Under the pieces are notes generated by a model. It had not been told where the DNA came from and searched no databases. It worked only from the letters and a program-made list of their open reading frames with translations. Shown piece after piece: positions 10,960 through 22,318 of a DNA stretch of 64,000 bases. Numbering within the stretch: position 1 is the stretch's first letter; every line of letters starts with the position of its first letter. This stretch comes from Dermacentor variabilis. Lineage: Eukaryota > Arthropoda > Arachnida > Ixodida > Ixodidae. The stretch covers positions 67,668,315 through 67,732,314 of the forward strand of contig NC_134573.1 of NCBI RefSeq assembly GCF_050947875.1, read 5' to 3'. A program made the translations under genes and the position numbers.

Positions 10960-11650
10960 TGATGATTTCATTGGAATGAAGGAATAAATCTAAGCAATAC
11001 CACAGCTAATCGAAATTGACTTCGCAGAAAAATAACTAAGCCTTTAAGTTCTGATATTATAGTTGAAATCACATTTGCCCTGCAATAAAATCCTGGATGG
11101 CATCGCCAACCTTCCTGTGGTTGCGCCCAAAGGTCTAGGAATCCAAAAGATAGCAAATTTTCAACATTTAAGTCTAATATAAGGGAGCTTCTAAGATCCG
11201 TTTTCGCAAATTAGAGTATCTTTTGCAATCAATGATGATCTACGGTTTCTTTTTCCCCACAAAAGCAGCAGTTCGGCGAAGGAACCAGACAAGGTCTGGG
11301 CAGGTTAAAATTTAGAAATGGAATTAGACACCGCAGTTTAGTGATTGCGACAAGTGCTGAAGATCTGATGATTTTGTAAAATTCAGGCAGCATCATTTGT
11401 CTCTGATCTCTAGCTCCTGTAATGAAAGCTGATGCAGGTAGTATTTGGATAACCAGACCATTCAGGCACGCTTTCCCCATGCAATCTGTCATTTCGTTTA
11501 GAAATAGACCATCATGCTCGAGCACCCAATGCAATATAATCACAGGCGAATGAGGGGGCACTAATGACTTGAAAGCTCGTAAAACCTGGGAGTCACGAGA
11601 AGCAGTGAGCGAGAATCGCAGACAGAAAACCCATCACAACCACTGCGGAA
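10960..11650 (-). pseudogene. I-like LINE 3' fragment (RNase H tail)
   Basis: The minus strand reads VLEHDGLFLNEMTD near 11525, then AFITGARDQRQMMLPEFYKIIRSS, then FLNFNLPRPCLVPSPNCCFCGEKETVDHH near 11250. This parallels the RNase H end plus C-x-x-C...H-x-x-x-x-C motif of the elements at 55190-56135 and 56456-57250 (for example SGLVPSPLCAFCGEAETIDHF). It is 5'-truncated and mutated, and sits in the long receptor intron. Confidence 0.75.
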
Positions 11651-11789
11651 CGAATTGACATACTTAGTTTATGGTGGCCTAGAAGTACAGCTAAAGCTTA
11701 CGCTAGAAAGGTAGTTACGAAATCTGTTAGACGAAGAGAAAACAACCGAAAATATGCAAAAAAGTCCAATGCAGCACTTTTCTGTGCTT

Positions 11790-12001
<212 letters not shown>

Positions 12002-12198
12002 GATCATTTTATTTTGAATGTGCCTCAACAGCCATTGGCCTAAACTAGCGCACACTAGGTCAGATACAAACACCAGGACATGAACCAGACACACTATAGA
12101 AAGAAAAAGAAAATCACAAAGACAAGATAGACAATAAAACAATAATCCAAAAAGAGCGATGAATACAGCGGCTTAGGCAAATATGTCCGCACTATGAA

Positions 12199-12210
12199 AT
12201 AATAATAATA

Positions 12211-12255
<45 letters not shown>
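12199..12255. repeat. (AAT)n microsatellite abutting a SINE
   Basis: AAT repeats with one AGT interruption, directly left of the composite SINE. This looks like the A/T-rich tail of an older insertion or a seed site. Confidence 0.95.
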
Positions 12256-12258
<3 letters not shown>

Positions 12259-12752
12259 TTGGAGGACGCTTAAGCTTCGCTTTCAAGAGTGGAACGCGAC
12301 AGCGTTCCCGTCGACCCGCCAAGGGGTGTAAGACAATGGGCTACGGCGCAGCGACTACGCGCCCCGCATCGGACGCGCTGAGCGTCGAGCAACGCAGCGT
12401 TCGGCGCGACAACGAAATGTGCGCCTGAGCAAGCGACGCACGCCTGAGCCTTAGAAACAGCTCGTTTCTAAGGCAACACCGCGTTCACTAGAGGTGCTTT
12501 TGTACCGCTTTGAAGCATCGAACTCGTGGCTCAGAGTAACAAAGAAAAAAAAACTCGTGGCTCAGTGGTAACGTCTCCGTCTCACACACCGGAGACCCTG
12601 GTTCGATTCTCGCCCAGCTCATCTTGCAAGTTGCTTTTTATTTATGAAGTGCCTGCCGTGATTTATCGCTCACGGCCAACGCCGCGTACGCCGACACCGA
12701 CGCCGACGACACCGGCTTTTCTGCGACACGAGCTCCTTAACGCTATCGCGTT
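12256..12752 (+). repeat. composite tRNA-derived SINE
   Basis: An A box (GTGGCTCAGTGGTAAC near 12557) and a B box (GGTTCGATTCT, 12600-12610) mark a Pol III promoter. About 270 bases of GC-rich sequence precede it and a tail ending ACGCTATCGCGTTAA at 12752 follows. I recall this as a very frequent ixodid repeat, possibly the Ruka-type SINE family, but the name is not certain. It abuts the 3' side of the CR1-like LINE. Confidence 0.75.
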
Positions 12753-15635
12753 AATAATGCCTTTATTGCCAATAATCAAATCAGTACATTCATACAGGCC
12801 TGCCAAAGCCTTTGAAGGCTTGAGCGGCAACGCCTGGCAGGCAGCAAAACCATACACGGTACATTAATAGACCAGTTATAAGCAGCGAAGTATAGAACAC
12901 CAAAGAAGCTTATTACGATTTATACAGTGTCTATGAAAATAATTTTCATTCTGCATAATGAAACACAGAAGTACAGCAATGCGTGTGAACAAAAATTACC
13001 ATGATATAATCCATAACCATATACCAGACTGACCGTCATGGTGCAAGGGAATTGCACAATCACATGCACGAACACAAGCAATAACGGTAAATAAACGGAA
13101 CAAGAACGCCTTTACGAACAGATACGCCTTAGCAGTCTCTTTAACTTATATTTCGTTTTTGGACAGAAGGTGCTGTGCGGTAATTTATTGAAGTAGGTGG
13201 GCACATAATGGGCCCGAGCTCTAGTGCCGCACCTTGTGGAACAACGTGGCCTCCAAAAGGGGTCCCTGGGCCTTAAGCATCGGGAAGCTGTGTGCGGAAC
13301 TAGGAATTGACTGGGCCAGAAGTGTTTTATAACAACCATTTGCATTAAAAGATCGTTGAAATTCGGCATCGAAAGTACTTTGAAACGGTCTGTGTCAGCA
13401 TCCAGGCTCATATCATAAGATATGTTTTTTAAGAGGGAGTGCAGTGTCGCATTTATTCTGTTTTGCCAGCGGATAGCACAGTGCCCGTAAGTTGTTATTC
13501 CATACCGGAGTAGACTGTAGCCTAAAGCATGTGTTATTGTTTTCCTTACTGATAAGGGCATGTAGTATCTTATATTGTACAGTAGACAGGATACGGCGCG
13601 AAGTTTTTACAAACGTAAGCAAGGTGGCCGTTCCAAGAAAGGTCGCTGTCAAGATACAAACCAAGATATTTTACAACAGATGAGTACTGTAATGGTGTAC
13701 AAGAACAAGCTGAACAATCTGAAGAATGCAAAACAAGAGGATAGTCAAGGGCTACATTCCTTAAAGGATTATGGAAGCAGATTAATTGCGTCTTAGATAC
13801 ATTTATAGTAATTAGGTTGTTTCGAAACCAATCCATAGCTTTTGTGGCAGCAGACTGTAAAGAAGCAATCGCATCAAAGTTGCTGTGGGCAGGAGTTACG
13901 ATCATTGTATCATCGGTGTATTGATAAAGAGAAACAGGTATCACGCTAGAGAGGTCATTTACAAAAAAATATTAATAGTAACCGGCTGAGTATAGATCCC
14001 TGCGGAACTCCAGCATTAATAATAGAGAATGCACTATGAACTTGCCCAACTGAGACGACCTGACGCCTACCCCGAAGGAAATTTGCTAACAACGACCAGA
14101 AAGCACCCCGAAATCCTAACGAGAAAAGCTTCTTTAACAGCAGACCATGATGAACACTGTCAAAAGCCTTGCTACAATCAAGAAGGAGCGCACAAGCAAC
14201 TTTATTATTATCGAAAGCTATATTCAACTAATCGGATAAATCTTTGAGGAGTGTTTGAGTGATTTTGCCGGGTCAGAAACCATACTGACTAGGCGACAAA
14301 ATGCTGTGGGCGTCCAGAAAGCTTGTCATTGTTAACAATAAATGTTTTTTCAAGTATTTGAGCAATAGAAGGCAGAATTGAAATGGGGTGATAATATTCA
14401 ATTTTATTACGCGTACCGCATTTATAAAGAGGTATAGCTTTTGCTGTTTTCAGTTTTACAGGAATTTCACCACTTGAAGTTATGCGATTAAGGAATGCTA
14501 GCAAAACTTCTTGGATGTATTCATATGTTCTGCACAACTCATTAATGGAAATGCCGTCAATTGCAGGAGATTTACTACATTTTAAATTGAATATAATCGA
14601 TCTTAGTTCTTCCTGAGAAATTGAAGGCAGATATGCCGATTCACTAATGCTGTGACGCAAAGTGCACAAATCTACCTGTGAGTTTGTGTTTCTCATTGCG
14701 CGAGAGAAGTGATTATTAAACTAATCAGAAATAATCTGTCTGCCGCTGGATAAACTGGGAGGAAAATAATTCATTATATGAGCTCGCGTATTAGTGCCTC
14801 TAAAGCTGTTAATTAACGACCATGTTTTCTTACTACTGTAACTAGCGGCTTTAAATTGGTCTCGAAAATGTATTCGCTTTGCGGGGCGGATCATGACAGT
14901 AACTTTATTTCTGAGCTGCTTAAATTGGGCCCGTAGGACTGCACAATTCGGGGCACGCTTGCACTGGGCCCACAGCAAGTATTTTTCATTTATTACAGCG
15001 AGTATGTCAGACGACATCCACTTGTTATCCACGTTACGTTGTTTGATATGTATTGTTCGGGTAGCACTTTCTTTTAAGTTTTTGAACACTTCTACGAGTT
15101 TATCATATATGGCAGCAGGAGACTCTATTGCTAAAAAAAGATTTTCAGTCATATCGATCCACCATATTATCAAATATTTTCGGATCAAGCACTGAAATTA
15201 GTTTTTTTGGAATCTGTGGGTACTGTCGCAGTGTCTGGATAACTCATTGAGCCGCAAACGAAATAATCGTCAGCAAGTTTAATTTCTACAATATCGGATT
15301 TTATGGCTAGATTTTGAGCGCGAAGGATAACGTGATGAATGCAAGACACAGCGAGATTACCAGCCAAACATTCCTCATGAGTCGCTTGATAAATGCCGCA
15401 TTCCAAGCCCCATTTGGAAAGGCTATCGAGGTAATCTGCGACCAAGCCTACAGTAGGACGCAAAAGGTCAATATTGATATCACCTATGATACACACGTGC
15501 TCTTCGAATGATAAGGTTGACAATGTGGAATCGAGTTGGGATAAGGAAAGCCGCGCATTAAAACTAGGAGGTCGGTAAACCGATAACAGAATCACCGAAA
15601 AAACAGGTGTGCTCAAGCGCAGCGATATCACTGCA
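12753..15635 (-). pseudogene. CR1/L2-like LINE, decayed
   Basis: Read leftward, the pieces follow LINE ORF2 order. The endonuclease remnant at 15631-15185 has VILLSVYRPPS and CIIGDINIDLL, and a linker follows at 15188-14721. RT fingers at 14696-14289 have CSKSPAIDGISINEL and KAIPLYKCGTRNKIEYYHPISIL. The palm at 14227-13955 has LLLDCSKAFDSVHHGLLL and GVPQGSIL. The YxDD box at about 13920 reads YQYTDDTMI, and the C-terminal region ends near 13112. No RNase H is present, which fits CR1/L2/Jockey-type elements rather than I or R1 types with RNase H. Stops and frameshifts separate every piece. It lies antisense in the 11.1-kb receptor intron. Confidence 0.85.
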
Positions 15636-15639
15636 GCTT

Positions 15640-16330
15640 GGGAAAAGGAAAAAGTTAACTGTAAAACTGCTCATCTGTTACTTATAAATGATGAATTATA
15701 GGTGACCGGCAAACGAGTCATGGGGAAAATTGCACGCATCTCAGGATAAAATGTGTCACAACCTTTGGCGGCTTTTGCATGAGGCCCACGAAATTGCAGT
15801 GACGTAAATAACTGGTCACAATCAATAGAGCCACGCACAATTTTGTGAAGGAACTGCATGCCACGCAAAAGTCCCCTTTCGTGAAGAGTACACATACTAA
15901 GGTCTGCTAAGGGAGAATCATAGTTATAAAAACGACGGCGACCAATATATATATCGTACAGTATGCGTACGAACTGGCCGTGAACATTTTTCGATTCGAT
16001 TGGAATAGCTAACGGAGACGTCATTCCAGACTACTGACGCGAACTCGAGGGGTGGTCTCACGAGAGCACAATAAGTAGTGCGCATACACTCGTACCGATG
16101 GAATTGTCTTGTTAACCTAGAAATAATACCAAATTCTGTCAATGCGCGAAAAACAATTTTAGATACATGCAACCGGAAATCTAGCTTTGAGTCAACAATA
16201 ACACCAAAGTCTCGCACATGGGCAGCACCAGATATTTTTCCGCCAAGAAAAGTTGAATTAAACCTAATGGTGTCGTGTTTTCTAGGAAGGGGTAAAAAGT
16301 ATCATAATGTTCAATTTAGGCCTATTCATC
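15640..16330 (-). pseudogene. second LINE fragment (RT C-terminal region)
   Basis: The minus strand reads RDFGVIVDSKLDFRLHVSKI, then FGIISRLTRQF and YCALVRPPLEFASVVWN, then a second frame from 16024 to 15671. These are the D-L-G-V...D-x-K-L and R-P-x-L-E-Y-A-S-V-V-W-N motifs that follow RT in Jockey/CR1-type LINEs. It lies head-to-tail with the LINE at 12753-15635, whose endonuclease begins where this one ends. Two 5'-truncated insertions abutting each other is the simplest reading. Confidence 0.75.
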
Positions 16331-16504
16331 AAGCACCATCTCTCGATGTTGATTGGGAAGTGTCAATGGAAATAGCTGTCTTGATGTGCATGTAAAAAAA
16401 AACAATCTTTTAATATAGAGCTTAACATGTTGCAAGATAGTACCTTTGCATTTTTAGGAAAAATGTCACCGAATTATTCTTTAAGGAATTGGCGTTCTTT
16501 AAGG

Positions 16505-16530
16505 AATTTCGTGAGTCACCTCACGAAATT
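16505..16530. repeat. small perfect hairpin
   Basis: AATTTCGTGAG and its exact reverse complement are separated by four bases (TCAC). It stands alone in the long intron with no known role. Confidence 0.8.
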
Positions 16531-17129
16531 GGACATTTAACTGAGCTAGGAGGGTACAGATAAAAATAATTCGCCTGCTGGCTTTAACAGAGGGTGTGAA
16601 ATCAAGTCATATCCGAAGAGCAGTTCTGTGAGACTGCCCACGCTAACCATGAGTAAGGCATAGCGCTATATCACATTAAATAAGAAAATTATAATTGAAG
16701 AAATATTGCACTACAGTGGGTTGTGTCGTTGACTGAAGCCTGTTGTATTCATTTTCTAGAAAAGGCTTTCTTTAGTTATTTATGCCTTTTTGAAAACTAT
16801 GGTTGGCCTTGGGAGTAGATAAAGGAACAGCGCGTTACAGTGGTTAGAGTGACCAAAACAAAGTGTGTGGGTTCTTATTTCGTAAATATTTCATGTCTGC
16901 TATCTTGTGCACATTTAAAATTTTCGTTGGTGTTACGATGTGATATACGTCAACTAATCGAGGGTGGCAGCTATGGTTCATCAACTTCCTGACTGATGGC
17001 CATACACTACTACGTGCTGTGTGGTTGACCAGAAAATTTTGTTTGTGCATAGGCGCTACAAGCGTGATTTGATTTGTTCTGCTGATCGTGATTGTTTTGT
17101 TTTTTTTATCTCTCCGCCGTCCTGCGCAG

Positions 17130-17355
17130 CGCTCAACTTTCCCGCAGTACATGAAGCTCTGGCAGGGCATCCAAAGCCAGGGCCAGGATGCGTTCGTGAA
17201 CAGCTACGCCGAAGGCCTGGATCGCGTCATGGGCGGCTCGTACGCCATGTTCATGGAGTCGCCCGCCCTCGAGTACCTCGAGAGTCGGTACTGCGAGGTG
17301 GCGCAAGTGGGAGAAATCATCGGTTCCTCGGGCTATGCCCTCGCCCTGCCCAAGG
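17130..17355 (+). CDS. iGluR exon D: lobe S2 core
   Basis: The acceptor CGCAG ends at 17129 and the donor GTGCGT starts at 17356. The phase-0 start gives RSTFPQYMKLWQGI, which lines up with the kainate KxSxxxxYxKMW stretch. LDRVMGGSYAMFMESPALEYL contains the M-E-S motif whose Glu anchors the ligand amino group. SRYCEVAQVGEIIGSSGYALALPK follows. Its Cys pairs, in the family, with a Cys near the end of S2, and such a partner is present in exon E (INCPREQ). One base is left for the next codon. Confidence 0.94.
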
Positions 17356-17544
17356 GTGCGTGTGTCTTGATTCGGACTAAATAACGAGTCGTAGGAAGCG
17401 TCGACAAATCATTTGATCACATCCTTTGTGATACCGGTGTCTTCCATCTGCCATGTAATTCCGTCCGTTATTAGAAATGCAAGCAAGGCAGATATTCGTA
17501 GAAAGACGAAGACCTGAAAGGGATAAAAAAATGGTCAAAACTAG

Positions 17545-17600
17545 GGGGTCTAACGTTTCGGCAAGGAGAGTTATCTTCATCGAAGCGACGAAGAAAAAAT
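17545..17600 (-). repeat. degenerate hammerhead-like / PLE-type motif
   Basis: The minus strand reads GATGAAG, an imperfect stem with CTCTCCTT, then CCGAAACGTTAG. This resembles the CUGANGA...GAAAC core seen at 22158-22200 and 38057-38095 but is incomplete. It lies just inside the intron after exon D, antisense to the receptor. Confidence 0.4.
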
Positions 17601-17814
17601 CTCTTTGGTGAATCGTCGGCTACATAGATATCTCCTGTACGACCGATACTATTCATTCTATCGGTTAGAGTTTGTTTAAAAAAAAAAGCTGGACTTATAC
17701 ACGAAAACCAAAACAGAAACCCGAGAGCAATGTTAAGATGAGCTGTGTGTGTGAACAATGGTCCCGATGTGATGTAAATGTCAGTCATACCGCGAATGGA
17801 GCTTTGGTAAGCCG

Positions 17815-17842
17815 AATAAATAAGTAAATAAATAAATAAAAA
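17815..17842. repeat. (AAAT)n short microsatellite
   Basis: Short run of TAAA units in the intron after exon D. Confidence 0.85.
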
Positions 17843-18210
17843 TCCGAGGACATCTTAGCACTTATGAATGCGAAAACATTGCTGAACTTGTGGGCAGGCG
17901 AGGGGATTGATACGCTTGGCGCGTTTTCATTCGGCCTTACCGAGGCGAGGCACAGTTGGAAATCAGGGGAGAGTTTGCTCGGCCAAGGAACGCGCCGATA
18001 ACACATGCTTCGAGACCGAGAGCGAGGGTGACGTAGCGTCGCGACGATGCCCTCTTCCCTCACGCAACAGATGGCGTGTTGGTGATCCGTTTCACCGCTC
18101 TGCTCTGTCAAGGCGTGCTTGTGCCGTGGCGTCGCACCCAATAGGAATTTAGGGGCAGCTACAGACGCCGGACGCTGGCTTTTTCTCTCAATGAGCTATT
18201 TGGCGCTTCA

Positions 18211-18271
18211 GCATCAATAAACAAACAAACAAACAAACAAACAAACAAATAAATAAATAAATAAATAAATA
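18211..18271. repeat. (AAAC)n-(AAAT)n microsatellite
   Basis: About eight CAAA units pass directly into TAAA units, possibly the tail of an old SINE or LINE. Confidence 0.95.
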
Positions 18272-20647
18272 GAAACGCAGTAACGAAAATTGGGGTTCTA
18301 GTTCTTACGCAGGCGCCTGGTGACCTCATGAAATTCAGACGGCGTCTGCTAGGGAGAAATATAATCATTTATTTAATATTTTGTCGATGAACGAGGACTA
18401 TATTGTGTTATAAAAGGTACAAAAATGCTGAACCTAGAGAGTGTTTGGGGTATTTTTGTGGGAGAAAGCTACCTGAGACACGCGAAAATACTTTCAAGGC
18501 CGTTGCACCATACTAAGTGCTGACGCTGTGGATTCGGAGGAAAGATAAAAAATGGAACCTTGGCCATTCATTTTCTCCATTAATACCGAGCCGTTTACCG
18601 TCATGTAAATAAGAAATCGAGCCTCTAAGAAATCATTGATAATGCGAGATCAAAAGTAAGTGTTGCGCTATAGCGTGCGTGTAGATGATCATTTCCACTA
18701 CTTGCGCTAACTGCTTCACAGGAACAAAAAGCACACTGATACACAACTGGTTTTTCATGCCTGTGAAGTATTTATCGAAAGCTTAGTAGAAATGAACAGC
18801 AATCAGCTAACTAGTCTTCTAGTTGTGCTTAAAGGAACGACGACATGGTCGTCCGACTATTCTCAGTGTATCCTTGTAACGAGAGTACCAGGGCTCAATA
18901 TTATTATACAAAAAGAACTACGCTCTCAGCGCACGCTTCAACTTGAAATTTCGATTTTAAATCGCTGCCCAGAAGCCCCTCCCACCAGCAACGACCGCCA
19001 TTTCGGCATGGTCTGTGTGACGTCAGGAAGTTAGAGGCCACTGCGGTGTCGTCTGCTTTGAAACAGTTCTAGACCCCATTGGTCGTTTCGCTCGGCATGC
19101 TCTGGCCCCCAACGGTGCAGCAAACGCCAAGAAGCACATGAAAAAACAAAACAGAGAATGACGGCCGTGACGTTTTTCCCGGTCCTGCAGTTCAGGTCCG
19201 GTGTAGGTCCGGTGCAGGTCCAGTTCAGGTTCAGGTGTAGTAGTACACGAAACCATGGCCTTCGAGATCAGCTTTTGTTACCCGAGGGAGCCATTTCCGG
19301 GAGTGTCAATGCATTTCTTCACCAGTAAGCGTTGCCACACTGCTGTAGGATTCAACTGTAACATCAAAAATATATATATATAGAGAAATTTTCTACTGCA
19401 CTGAATGCGCTCAAGTATTCCTAACTTTTTATGGGTCGCGTGCGGTTGAACACGCAATGCGTAATTCAATCTCGAATACATGGTCTCACAGCCCACCTTT
19501 ATTTAAGTGTACATTAATCGGTGTGTCGCTTGTGCTCGTTTGACTACTGCACGTGGAATCATCATAGGCATTTGCCGCTGAAGCTATGCCACGTGATTTC
19601 AGTTGGAGCGAATGAACATTTGGCTAGGGCAGGCGCTCTTTGAGAACCAATCTAGAGGAGGCCCAGTATTGTTGCGAATCGAAGCTGGAAGGGGACATAA
19701 ACCACGCAAATGTGTCATAATTGTGATGGAATGTAGGGGTGTACGACTATACGAAAATGCTAATTCAAATTAAACAGTTTTTGTTACTACTCAGTTGAGA
19801 ATTCACTATCCGAAGCTGTCAAATCTTCATTCCGTTCGAAGACTAAGAGAGAGGGAGTAAACATATTTATTCAGCACGTAGTCCTGTTCCTTTGGCTCCA
19901 GGAAGACCCTGATATGTGATACCGGTGTTCCCTGGAAGGTTAGGGAGAGGGCAGGCCAGGGAGGGAGGCAGCTGTATATGTAAAGCGAAACGGGGCCATG
20001 GTGGCAAGGTATTTTCGACGAGAATCGGGCTTTGAGGTATGTTTGGGAGTGAGGTCAGTATTAAAAGCGGCAACAACAGTTTTTTTTCCATTCTGCAGGC
20101 TGAAAGAATCATGCAAGGGGGGAATATTTGGAATGATTATGCTGCAGAGAGAGAGAGAGAGAGAAATAGAAGAAAACGCAGAGAGGTTAACCAGACGCAC
20201 GTCCCACTCTGCTTCAGGAGAACTGAGCTTGGTGCGTAGACGAACCGGTTCCTGAGCGAATGTAAGGAGAAGATAACATGAGCACATGTTTCCAGTCGTT
20301 AAGCAAGCATGCCTAGCCATGGGCAGCCCACAAGCAAGCTTTCTTGATATAGCCAAGCTATTTATCAAATGGCCAAAACACCCACGTTTCAGTTCTTTCA
20401 AACTATTTTCATTGTTGTGATAGTACGCTTATATATAGCTCCTTCAACGAGCACTACACCTTATGATGCGCTTCAGGTGACACGTTTTTTTTTTGTTTTG
20501 TTTCGTTCCAACTGGGGTCATTGTGTGCAAGATACGATAACATGTCCGTTATTTCTCTTTTCCAAGCTTCACTACTGACCTGACATCAAGTTGGTAACAG
20601 CATTACATGTGAACCAATTTGTGCACGAGCCGCAGCCTGTGGGAATG
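18272..20647. other. intron sequence, no recognised gene
   Basis: Intron between exons D and E. Near 19198-19240 a short direct repeat of AGGTCCGGTG/CAGGTCCAG type is visible. A short (GA)n run sits near 20147-20163. No protein motif is recognised. Confidence 0.55.
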
Positions 20648-20660
20648 GAGAAAGAAGTTA

Positions 20661-20896
20661 ATAATAATATTTGGGGTTTTACGTGTCAAAACCACTTTCT
20701 GATTATGAGGCACGCCGTAGTGGAGGACTCCGGAAATTTTGACCACCTGGGGTTCTTTAACGTGCACCTAAATCTAAGCACACGGGTGTTTTCGCATTTC
20801 GCCCCCATCGAAATGCGGCCGCCGTGGCCGGGATTCGATCCCGCGACCTCGTGCTCAGCAGCCCAACACCATAGCCACTGAGCAACCACGGCGGGT
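20661..20896 (-). mobile_element. tRNA-derived SINE with 13-bp target duplication
   Basis: On the minus strand the element starts CCCGCCGTGGTTGCTCAGTG (A box). It carries a B-box-like GGGATCGAATCCC near 20843-20829 and runs to a TAATAATA tail at 20661. GAGAAAGAAGTTA occurs immediately on both sides (20648-20660 and 20897-20909), a perfect 13-bp duplication of the kind left by LINE-driven insertion. I recall this sequence as a highly repeated ixodid SINE. It lies antisense in the intron between exons D and E. Confidence 0.92.
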
Positions 20897-21211
20897 GAGA
20901 AAGAAGTTAGCACTGTGAAGGAAGAATATGACATTCTCATCTATTTACCTCGTCCTACCGCTCCATTACACAATACGTTTTTATTCGAAGTTACTCCTTT
21001 TTATGTTCTTTTTTCAACTTGCTAACTGAGCTTACCAATATGCAATTCCTGGTGCATTCCTCATTATGGGTAAGTGCTACATTTGAAAGGTGCATCATCA
21101 TCATCTATCTAAAATTATTATGTGGCGTAGGCTAGCCTTTATCTACCACAAAAGGATTAATCTGTTTATTTTAAATGTGCGGTGAACAATACACAAATAT
21201 ATTTCTTTCGA

Positions 21212-21363
21212 GCAGGTAGTGCCATAGAGAACGGTAGTAAGGGCTCTGTATCCAGCGTTCTATATCCGGAGGGTGTCCTGGACGAGCCTTCGCTCAAGAC
21301 GACCGCCCGGCATAGAACGCTGGATAGATTGCCCTTACTGCCGTTCCCTATTGCACTACCTGC
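21212..21363. repeat. inverted repeat, 52-bp arms
   Basis: GCAGGTAGTGCCATAGAGAA... at 21212-21263 is the imperfect reverse complement of ...TTCCCTATTGCACTACCTGC at 21312-21363, with a loop of about 48 bases. It could be a small MITE or foldback. It sits some 270 bases before exon E. Confidence 0.85.
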
Positions 21364-21635
21364 ACAAAACAAATTTGGGTATCTTTTAACAAACATTCAT
21401 TAAGGTTGAAGACACACGTCAAAATATATACGACATTACGTATGTCAAATAACCTACATCAGCATGCTTTTATTTTCGTACAGGCTGCTAGAACCATTTA
21501 TATTTCACTTTGCTTAGTAATGAGAAAGATTCGGTATTCGATTTTATATTAGAAGGTCGCTTTTCTCAAGTTTTCGTACCCTAGTCGAACCCTCCTAATG
21601 AAGAATGATTGCCCGGGCACGTCCGCCTGTCGCAG

Positions 21636-21910
21636 GCAGCGCGTTCCGGTCGGAGTTGTCGGCGGCCATCATCCGTCTCAAGAGCGACGGCACCCTGCAG
21701 CTGCTTCGCCACTACTGGTGGCACGAGCAGGGTGCCATCAACTGCCCTCGCGAGCAGCCCGTGTACCGTCCCACCCCGTTCACGGTGCGCTTCGGCCGCC
21801 TCAGCCTGGTTTTCGTCTTCCTCCTGCTGGGACTCGTCATCACCATGCTCGTCATGCTGTTTATCTTTGTGCGCGGACACGCGCAGAAGAACCTCAGCGC
21901 CGAGTCGATG
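21636..21910 (+). CDS. iGluR exon E: end of S2 and M4
   Basis: The acceptor CGCAG ends at 21635 and the donor GTCAGT starts at 21911. The first two bases complete a Gly codon, so ALALPK is followed by GSAFRSELSAAIIRLKSDGTL. This matches the kainate GxPxGSPYRDxITxAILxLQExGxL pattern. HYWWHEQGAINC follows; its WW and Cys are landmarks of the end of S2. After a Pro-rich linker, LSLVFVFLLLGLVITMLVMLF is the M4 membrane helix, followed by basic VRGHAQKN on the cytoplasmic side. The exon ends in phase 0. A second CAG four bases downstream would break the frame, so the first acceptor is chosen. Confidence 0.94.
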
Positions 21911-21990
21911 GTCAGTGCACACTCTATACGCATAACAAAATCTTTTACGATAAGTTCTGGATTCAATCCAGTTGCACTTACTGCCTCTCG

Positions 21991-22027
<37 letters not shown>
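21991..22027. repeat. (TA)n microsatellite, left of palindrome
   Basis: TA dinucleotide run. Together with the run at 22244-22312 it brackets the palindrome at 22069-22245. Confidence 0.95.
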
Positions 22028-22030
<3 letters not shown>

Positions 22031-22068
22031 GTTTTCTTCAAAGTTCAGCACGCAGGACCCGACGTAAC

Positions 22069-22241
22069 ATACGCAGGAAAGAGACGACGAACTTTTTGGG
22101 AGACTTCTTTTACTTAACGTTTTCGGCTGGTGGACCAGCCTTCGTCAGAGTATAGTCACTATACTCTGACGAAGGCTGGTCCACCAGCCGAAAACGTTAA
22201 GTAAAAGAAGTCTCCCAAAAAGTTCGTCGTCTCTTTCCTGC

Positions 22242-22245
<4 letters not shown>
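22069..22245. repeat. perfect 88-bp-arm palindrome with hammerhead-like cores
   Basis: Positions 22069-22156 and 22158-22245 are exact reverse complements around one C. Each arm, read outward from the centre, has CTGACGA, then a 6-bp stem GGCTGG/CCAGCC closed by TCCA, then GAAAACGTTAAG. This resembles the CUGANGA/GAAA core of a hammerhead ribozyme, with one extra A before helix II. Penelope-like elements are known to carry hammerheads in their pseudo-LTRs and to leave inverted copies, so a head-to-head pair of their ends is the likely origin. No Penelope coding sequence was seen here. Confidence 0.8.

Positions 22246-22312
<67 letters not shown>
22244..22312. repeat. (TA)n microsatellite, right of palindrome
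   Basis: TA dinucleotide run of about 68 bases directly following the palindrome. Confidence 0.96.

Positions 22313-22318
<6 letters not shown>

Noticed and set aside
12555..12615. Possible functional tRNA gene
   Set aside because: A and B boxes are present, but flanking sequence continues as a known-type SINE and no paired acceptor stem was found.
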